This document shows positions 56,108 through 64,000 of a stretch of 64,000 nucleotides of DNA, one piece after another. A program made the position numbers and the translations under genes. Each line of letters opens with the position of its first letter. Positions within the stretch are counted from its first letter, which is position 1. This DNA comes from Tomocerus qinae (lineage: Eukaryota; Arthropoda; Collembola; Entomobryomorpha; Tomoceridae): positions 26,474,001 to 26,538,000 of the forward strand of contig CM034546.1 in the NCBI GenBank assembly GCA_020055645.1, given 5' to 3'. Under the pieces are notes generated by a model that was not told the origin of the DNA, ran no database searches, and saw only the letters and a program-made list of their open reading frames with translations.

Positions 56108-56430
56108 CTAGGAGTAGGAAGAAGGTGGACGCATGTATATCAAATGTAAATGTTGGCGAGGCTGTCTTGGCCAATCAACGAGAAGAGCAGCGCGTAGGCC
56201 TTGGCCCGGAGTTAGGCATCTTGGCACTAACTCCCGAACCAAAAACAATATTTCCATGGGGCACTCTTTACTTGAGGAATTTCCGTAGGACATCTTCCAC
56301 TCAGCTTCAAATCCCACAATCAAGTCATCCACTCGCGACACAAAAATTTTTCTTTAGTTCGGCGAGCCTGGCTTGGTCCTTCAACTCGAAGCAGCGTCCG
56401 GGGTGCTAATCTTTGATTGGCGAAGGCAGC
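56108..56430. other. GC-rich island, right copy
   Basis: Counterpart of 4835-5150, with a few substitutions and an extra A. The coding-like minus-strand frame is shorter here because of that indel, which argues against a constrained protein. Confidence 0.3.
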
Positions 56431-58041
56431 CCCGCCATTCATTCACATAATATTTTTAACTCAGGGTATAGTAATACATTTCAATCTGGCAGGACCATAG
56501 AAATAGCAAGACACCCTACCTAGAAGGGACCTATCCCCATCTCTCAATGTAATAATTTATATGGAAGCGATTTTGGAAGGCAAAGCCTGGGGAAACATGT
56601 GTAAAAAGTGTGGAGAATGGGAAGCTTTTTTACCTGACTACAATTTTTTTGCTATCCTGTAATATACTTATCCTCTTATTTTGTTACTAGTTGAATCCTA
56701 GCACATAAAGTGTGCTAGAAAATGTTGAAATCAGTTAATTTCTAGCGACTGCGCATTGACCCGAATTTCATAGACCGTTGATTGGACTCAGTACTGATGT
56801 CTAGTCCTTGCTCATTAATTACAAAAATATTACCCTTACTCATTAATTACAAAATATTACGGACATATATACAAACATTTATTCAAGAATAGTAAAAGAA
56901 TTCCATGCGCATGTACAAGTTTACGTTTATGTAGAGTAAAGATGTCAAATCTAGTAGGACATTAGACGGATATATTTCTATATCTATTGGCAGGACATCA
57001 TCGTCACCTTCCATACAAACATGATAAGGGTCTACCCGCGTTGTTTCGTCGATTTCCGTATGTGAGTAGATTCGTAAAAATAAGCAAAACTACATTAAAA
57101 TTAAAACAATCTCCTGAGCTAAGTACTTTTCGTTGCGTATAGTGGAGTGAGTTCTCAAACATGACATGACTGGTTGAATATGGTTCTCGTTTTTGCTTAC
57201 GAAAATTGAAAAAAATCCTTATAAATTCAATCAAACTGGTCGTTTACACTTATGCAAGTTTAATTATAGTTTGTTTTAACGTCCATGATAATATTAATTC
57301 CTTTCCATGTCTGTGGAACACTTGGCTTCCTTTTTCCATTTTCTTTGTCACTATCGTCCCCGTCAGTGCCACAGTCACTATCCGTTTTCTATTCAAAACT
57401 AAAAATTTTACTTGACCGGCCATGGTCATTGTGTTCTTTCAAAATGCAACTCTATAACGAAATGCATCAAACACAAGTACAGTAGACAAGAGACATATAT
57501 TACGAGATAACGTCCGAACCCAGACTTAACCTTCACTTCTCTGCATAACCAAGTATTATGTATTCTTCCTGGTTAATACAGTTTCTATTTGGATCTATTA
57601 CATATTGTTATTATATATGTGTATGTCTCCCATACACATAGATATATCCCCAACCCCATACACATTCATAAAATCAGTCATATTATAGTCCATATCAAAA
57701 TAGACTAAATGTCAAAAATTCCGCCATCCAGAATTAAGGCGTGTGCTATACGAATTCCTGTTTTCCCCATTTATAGTAGTCCATGCAGATAAAGTTTTGA
57801 AGTCATGGCAGGGTATGATAAGGGATAAATTAGGTTAAACATACTATTGATTGTCATATAAAATAAAAATTAGTTTTGTAAATATTTGTCTTCCAAGGCT
57901 AACAATCATTTATTTTTAAGCCGTAGTGAATATTAACTGTCCATTTGAAAAATCACCCAGTTTCATTTGGAAAAGTGTTGCATAAAAATATTTAATGGTT
58001 TTTATTTTTAGCAACTCATTCGGTTATGTTTTCTAAACATG

Positions 58042-60371
58042 TTAGGGTGATCTCCATTCAAGGCTGACCCCATCTCTAGTTACTGAACTGTCAGTATGAA
58101 GCAGGTATAGGCGAGGTTCCTCAGAAGCTGTTTCTGAATTTGGGGGTCCAAATGGATAAAATCCTGTCCAACTGCAAAAAGAGTCCCACATTTTGTAGTT
58201 TGAAATAGTTTGAAACGTATGTAATTGCTACCCATTTTCATAACTTTACAAACCTTATTGCTGTAATAGAATTTCTGGAGGTGTGGTACGGTACCAATGT
58301 GAACACTCTTAGATAGTCATATGGGTCCTCTAAATCTAGAAATGTAATGGAAATACTTGTGTGTATGTTTGGAGGTGGCTGAAATGCATAAGTGTAGAAT
58401 GCAGAGTTAGGGTAGTCCATATTCAGACGGCCAGAAGAAGTTTTAATTGGATTTGCGATGTTATTGTTTAAGGCTGGAGCTGGTGTCCTCTCCGCTCGAA
58501 CTGCCAGTCTGACTCCCAATCCACTTCCGATCTCATTTGAAGAAAACATCAGGTAAGAGAAACCGTTGTAATTCGAATAGTGGTACACTCCCGGGGTTGT
58601 AGTTGGGCTGTTCTCAAAGAAATTGAGTACCACGAATTAAACCGTGGGGAAAGAAAATAATGGGACAGTTGGTTTCAATTTTAATAAAGTAAATGGTAAT
58701 TTTTTCAGATCAATACTGCATTAAGATAGCCATATGTGTCAATTAACGATTATTATTTATGCAAAATCAGCATCTCAGAAGCATACTTTTTGAGAATGAG
58801 TTTTTAAATTGAACTTAAGCAAAGGTGGTTTGACTTGTAATTTAAATTCCCTAAAAATGCAAAGTGAAAACTGTTCTTACAATAAATAAATATATATTGA
58901 CTGATTGAGATAAGGAATTATTAAATAAAAAAATTCTCTATAGCAAAATATAAAAATGGATGTAGATTTTTAATTTATAAACCAAAAGATTGTGTATGCT
59001 TTTCTAAGTTTTTACCCTTACATTCTATCCACAGCCATTGAAGTGGAATCGTTGGTGGTAAAATGGTGCATTATAAGGCCATTAATACCAGTAGTAGAGC
59101 TTTGAATGTCGGCAAATACATCTATTACTGTCATATGAGTGTGTAAAACCCAAACACAGCGTTCATTGGGTCCATAACCCCCAATGGGTTCGTAAAATAT
59201 ATTAGTCAACCGAGCAGATACTTCAACATGTCCTCCAATAAGTTGAAAAATGTAAATAAACAAGACTATCAAATTCTACCCTAATTTGTCTGTCTCACTG
59301 GCGAAACATCAAAAATTGCAAAAAGCACTTTTTTTGGCAGTAGTTTCATTTGTCTCAACTCTAACTTTCTGGTATTAGCGTTTACTTTGCCATTATTACA
59401 CTGGAAGTAATCTTCGTAAAAATAACATCCTTGAGATAATAGTATTAGCGTTAATATGGTATGTATGATTATAATTTTACTGATAAGATATCCAACTCTA
59501 CTAAAACCAAAAGTTTTAATTGTGGTAAATATGGAGAATACTTACATGTTATGGTCTCTTTAGGCGTTATTGAATCTGGGTTTTTATTATTCCGTGTTTT
59601 CATGCTTAGTAGCCATGTAAAAGGATTTTGTTGTGTATCCTGATGTTTGGAAATTGACGAATTGGCTTCTTCTGTTATATATTTTTCCTTCCTTGGCGAT
59701 GCATCTTCTATTAAAGTACAATAAATCATCAATTAAAATCCATTTACAACTGTCTAAGAATACGAGCTTATAAAACTGCACACTTTCTTCGTTCATGTAC
59801 ATTTGACGAACTATATTGAAAATATGTTAAATCGGAGACACTGTCCAGAGTAGCCCCGCGCGCTCAGGACCGAGGTCGGCTTTAGGGACTTAAGAGATAA
59901 CGGGCACCAACCCTGGTGGGCTTCGCGGGATTGGTTGCCGAAATATTAAAAAATGGGCTTTTATAAAAATAAAAATCTTTATTTATTTTCTAAATTTATT
60001 TTTAATAAATAAATTGAATCTATAGTGCGAAATTATTTCCTTCCCGGTCCTCTCAAAACTGGGACTTTAAAGTGGAGGCAGAAATTACATTATTTATTGT
60101 TGATTTTTAGAATATCTAACTTTCTAAATTATGTTAAATTTAGCCGGCTAAAAATGTTAAAATGGATTCTTAAATGCATATCTTAATGTACCTGATATAT
60201 ATACTTTAACAAAAGGTAGGATTATTTCTACAATGACTTTAAAAAGTACGACTTATATTAGAACTCAGTATACATTGGATCATAAGATTATGAAATGTAA
60301 GTTTATATTTAGATACCTTTTACAGCAGCTGACATGCGTATTGCAAAAGCTATTACCACAGTTAATTTCAT
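58042..60371 (-). CDS. CUB-domain protein B, second copy with damaged exon 3 border
   Basis: Exons corresponding to copy B are 60317-60371, 59546-59707, 59022 to about 59240, 58254-58607 and 58042-58171. Exons 1, 2, 4 and 5 keep their exact lengths and splice sites. Exon 4 has a Gly-to-Arg change in HTSGNS, and exon 3 an Ala-to-Thr change near its end. At the exon 3 acceptor, copy B reads TTTTCAGCCTGTGGAGG, whereas this copy reads TTTTTCAACTTATTGGAGG. Both the AG acceptor and the first CUB cysteine codon are lost. Unless another acceptor is used, the mature protein could not form the first CUB disulfide. Allele, paralogue or assembly artefact cannot be decided here. Confidence 0.65.
59845..59945. 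other. GC-rich intronic block, right copy
   Basis: Counterpart of 8545-8640, nearly identical. Confidence 0.3.
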
Positions 60372-62196
60372 TTATTGGCTTTTTATAATAAGTTGTATTC
60401 AAAAACTAAACAGTGTAAACAGATTTACTAGTCAATACTAGTTATATAATAAAAGCAGAGGATAAAATAAATCAAAAACATAATTCAGCTTGTAGTTAGT
60501 GTTGGTTGGCTCTGTAGCGCGCGTTTTTTTTATTTAGCAAAGTGCTTTACAAAGCCATCACTCAAATATTATGCATTGGCTGATGCACGAGTGAAGCTAC
60601 TAAATTGTGTGCATTCACAAAGTTAAAGATAAACATTAAAATAGTCAATGGTTTAACAGAGATTAATGCACTCAAAAATAATACTTAGTCAGAAAGTCAG
60701 ATAAACCCTTCAATTTCAGATATCTCATTTCTTTTTTAAAATTATGCGGATTTGGGACGTTAGGTATAATGATAACGTCCAACCACCTATCTCTATCTCT
60801 ATATAATAAAATTATTTATTCCTATGTCGCAGGTATCTATGTATCTATCTATGCCATGGACAATGCGGCATTTTGTTGCAATGCACATGCCGCGTATACA
60901 ATGCATGTTTCACAAAACAAGGAAGTCCAATTTGGGTAAACATTAGCTTATTTCGAAATAGGACAATGTTAATATGCATAAATCATTTTGAAATTCAGCA
61001 ATAGTACTGGGGGCCTAGCATTTTTATAACATCAAAACAAAAATAGAAATTTACATCAGATGATTATTTTTTGATGGAAATGATTGGCGAAAGGGATCGT
61101 AATGATCGTAATGTGCGTATTAATTAGCATTTCAAAACTCCTATCCAAATTGGTTCTGTTAAATCGACAAACTTATTTTAGCATTTTTTAGTACAGCTGT
61201 TTTACTTTTTTGTTACCCCTAGACCCCTTCCTGAGTTCCTTTGTGCCAGCTTCCACACCTTTTTTGTAGGAATTAGAAATGATAACAGTACTGGGGGACA
61301 CTATTTATCCTTCAAAAATATTTATTCGTAAAGTTGTACTCATGGGATTTGTACGTTTTTCCAAAATCCCAGGGGGAATCTTATTTTTCTGATTTGAAAT
61401 GGAAGCTTTTTTGGTAACCTTTTAGAGCTGTTTTATTAAAAAATACAAAGTCTTTTCATTGTCCCCTGTATTTGATGCTACGATCTACAGTTATTGTTGT
61501 AGTTTAGTAAATTCCTTTTTATCAGGAAGTTGGGACTGCAGCTAATTTTTTTCAACCGCTGTAAGAAAATAAAAGTATATTTACATTATTGTATTTAGCA
61601 AACTTAATATGTAAATGACCTAAGAAATACAAATGATGTTTTCTGGAATTGTTTTGCCATAACTTTGTGTTTGTTGGTGGCCTGCTGAATTTCTCTTGAG
61701 TGCTAGGTTCGCCCCTTAGCTGGAGTTCCCTAGTCTGATACATAAAATGACATTACATAGTTCAGCCCAACATTTATATTACTGCTACAATCATAATGAG
61801 TAGTTATTTTGATAGAGTCACACCTTCTGGATGCAAATAAATGCGCATAGTGGATCCTAAAAGGACGCGTTTTTAACACATGTGGACATGAGTAAGTTGG
61901 ATTGATTGGAAATACAGGGCGGAGGATTTTTATATTTTCCAATGTGCAGTATTTAAAGTGTCAGGTAAATAAATTTCTCAAATTATAAATATCATCAAAA
62001 AATATCACAGTCTTATCATATTATAAATACTTAGTTAATTTCTGTTGTTTTTAAAACCATAATGGAAATACCAAACATAATTTTAAAAGTTCTATTATTG
62101 AAATGTCCATTAAGCTCCTCATGCATTGAATTTTTCTTAGTAGAGATAGTAGAGTTCGATTGTGGAAACAAAAGAAGCCTAATGCCAATTCTAGAA

Positions 62197-62360
62197 GGGG
62201 GCGTAGTGGCTTAGTGGTACCATATCACTCGATAAATGAGTTAGCTTTGCAGAAAGAGAACAGGCCTTGGTTTCAAATCCTTGTTACCTGGATACAGAAA
62301 GGGGTACGAAGTACTGTAGTTAGTGTTGAGTGAGTATTGAGTATAATCTGTAGTGTATAT
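62197..62360 (+). mobile_element. tRNA-derived SINE-like element, right copy
   Basis: A box at 62207-62217 and B box at 62269-62280 are identical to the left copy. One extra base lies between the boxes. Confidence 0.45.
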
Positions 62361-62710
62361 TCGTTCTCAATTTCTTTTTCGTATAAATGAACGATGCTAA
62401 CCAAAAGAAGAGAATGTACGGAGGGCATCATTTATTGAGTTAGAAAATTAGAACCATTTGACGATGAAAACATAAATATGACAGTTATTGAAATGATCTC
62501 AGATGGAAATGATATTGAATTTGTCCATCGTAATACCTATATTGACGTAATCTCAGGAATTACACAATGAAATTGTATTATGCACATTTTCCCCTTATTT
62601 TACCAACCAAAAAATAAAGATTTATATATATATAAAGAGATTGAACGGTTGATTGTAAAGTTTTTAATCCAGTTTTATTGTTTATTTCAGTCTTCAGTGA
62701 TATATTTATT

Positions 62711-64000
62711 TTACCGTGTATTGGCACCTGAAACTAGAGTCGCCACTTTCTGGAATATATTTTCTTTTTCACGAAAAAATAACTAACTGTTTTTCAGCAA
62801 ATATGAAATTTGCGGCCCCTTCAGGAACTATAATTTTCCCTAATAAAACGCCATAAGAATTGAAAGATTTCAACACCATCGGCAGTTCCAGTGTATACGT
62901 TACCTTCTGTGTCTACTTTTGATACCATCTGGAATGCCTACATCGCTCATTGCGAAAACTCTTCGGTTGGCCAAGAAGATTTCATTGGAAATGACATCAT
63001 ATGCATAAATGGTATGGGGTCGCTTGACATCAAACTCCCCAGTGCCTTTGAAGAATCCAGTGTCACTTATATAAGCCACTTTTTCATTAGGGGAAAACGC
63101 AATTCCATTTGGTTTCACGAAGCCATCAGCAACCATTCTGAGATCTCCTGTGATTGGATTATAGCGATAAACAAAATCGCCCAGTTGAGGTGCGGAGCGA
63201 AATTTCTGCTCAAAACCGTAGCTTGGGTCTGTAAACCAATAACTTCCATCTTTTGTGACAACAACGTCATTTAAACTGTTGAATTTCAGTCCAAAATAAT
63301 TATCTACGATTGTATCTACTTCATACGTAATAGGATCTAAAGAAAATAATGCTGCACCAACATCTAGATGGCCTTGAGAGCAAACAATGATCTTGCCGAT
63401 TTTATAATCATAGGTTAAGCCATTTGCCATTGGAATGTCTTTGTTACGTGGTTTGACTAAAGACACTTGTTTTGTTTTTAAATTCAATTTGAATATTAGA
63501 ATTAATTGATCTGCCCCACTTTGATTTAGGAGGCGATTAGAAGTAAAGAAGACTTCGTTTGTCTTTTTGATATAAGCTCCACCTTCATGTGCAAAGGGAA
63601 TGGAACTTGTTGCTAGAGTTTCTATTGTAGTATTTTTTGCAATTAATTTAAATAAATCTGAATGGTAGGCTATGATGACTGGAGAAAGGGTTTGGATGCT
63701 TTCAATCAGATTTGAAACAATTGGATTTTCACTTTTGGTGTAAATTATGGTTGATGAGAATGGCTCGAGAATGGGACGCTGAAAATCTGTTTCAATTGCA
63801 GCAAGATATTTATAGTTGCAGTAAATCTCTTTATTCCCTCCACTTGATTTGCCACAAGGGTATGCGTTTGTTCCTGTTGAATTTGCTATAATATTGGCTA
63901 GTTGGCTTTCTTCTAAAAGTTTATCCCCATGGTTATTTCCGTCTTTGTACCTAAGTACGCTATCAGCATTCACTGTTGGAATCAAAATTTTTGAAAATAA
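62711..64000 (-). CDS. SMP-30-like gene, second copy (5' end beyond window, frame-broken)
   Basis: Counterpart of 11329-12609. The beta-propeller frame is intact from 64000 down to about 62920, including AHEGG, NSLND, KPNGIAFSPNE and GIPDGIK. An extra T in a short T run (CTTTTGAT against CTTTGAT) then shifts the frame and ends the protein early. Two more indel clusters follow in the last 150 bp, and the original stop position is recognisable at 62711-62713. Two silent or conservative changes are also seen upstream. It could be a pseudogene or an uncorrected haplotype copy. Confidence 0.65.

Larger units (their letters stand above)
55047..64000 (+). repeat. Right copy of the ~8.9-kb duplicated block
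   Basis: Counterpart of 3775-12609, in the same order and strand, running off the window. The first 5 kb differ only slightly. From about 60.4 to 62.9 kb it carries many one- to three-base insertions, often in homopolymers, and it breaks the lactonase frame. Confidence 0.9.

Overview
This is an AT-rich eukaryotic window with spliced genes, GT-AG introns, TATA boxes and many small non-autonomous transposons. The families present (insect-type gustatory receptors ending in TYhhhhhQF, a divergent ionotropic receptor, secreted CUB proteins, an SMP-30/gluconolactonase) point to an arthropod. A springtail-like hexapod would fit, but that is an inference from gene content and cannot be proved here.

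Left third (1-20 kb): three paralogous, five-exon, minus-strand genes for secreted two-CUB proteins. Copy A runs off the left edge, B lies at 6760-9071 and C at 15013-17742. An SMP-30/lactonase-like gene lies between B and C at 11329-13099. Copies A and C also share about 350 bp of upstream DNA. The introns and spacers hold hAT-type, TA-flanked and fold-back MITEs and a tRNA-derived SINE-like element.

Middle (20-45 kb): a minus-strand gustatory receptor (GR) cluster. GR1 (20825-25330) and GR2 (35761-38328) are intact. GR3 (40081-42472) is complete in exon layout but has net frameshifts. A shredded partial copy of GR2 follows at 43.7-45.0 kb. GR1 and GR2 are separated by a repeat-dense block (26.5-34.5 kb). 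It contains a 5'-truncated LINE with an (AAGT)n tail, a 566-bp element with about 80-bp inverted ends, and several kilobases of minisatellite built on TTGATTAATATTGACTATCA. The minisatellite arrays are interleaved with a GC-richer repeat body.

Right part (45.8-55 kb): a plus-strand ionotropic-receptor-like gene with three reading-frame breaks. After it come a decayed transposon with a Mutator-type transposase domain plus a YqaJ nuclease domain, and a separate MULE transposase remnant that ends near a 100-N scaffold gap (54947-55046).

After the gap, 55047-64000 repeats 3775-12609 in the same order and orientation, about 98-99% identical by eye. It carries second copies of CUB gene B and of the SMP-30 gene. 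The repeat starts exactly at the gap edge, and excess small indels cluster at 60.4-62.9 kb. An unpurged alternative haplotype, or a low-quality contig placed beside its partner, is therefore at least as likely as a true duplication. Several broken genes (GR3, the ionotropic receptor, the second SMP-30) are broken mainly at homopolymers, so assembly error and real pseudogenisation need to be separated. I found no rRNA, CRISPR array or intact tRNA gene.
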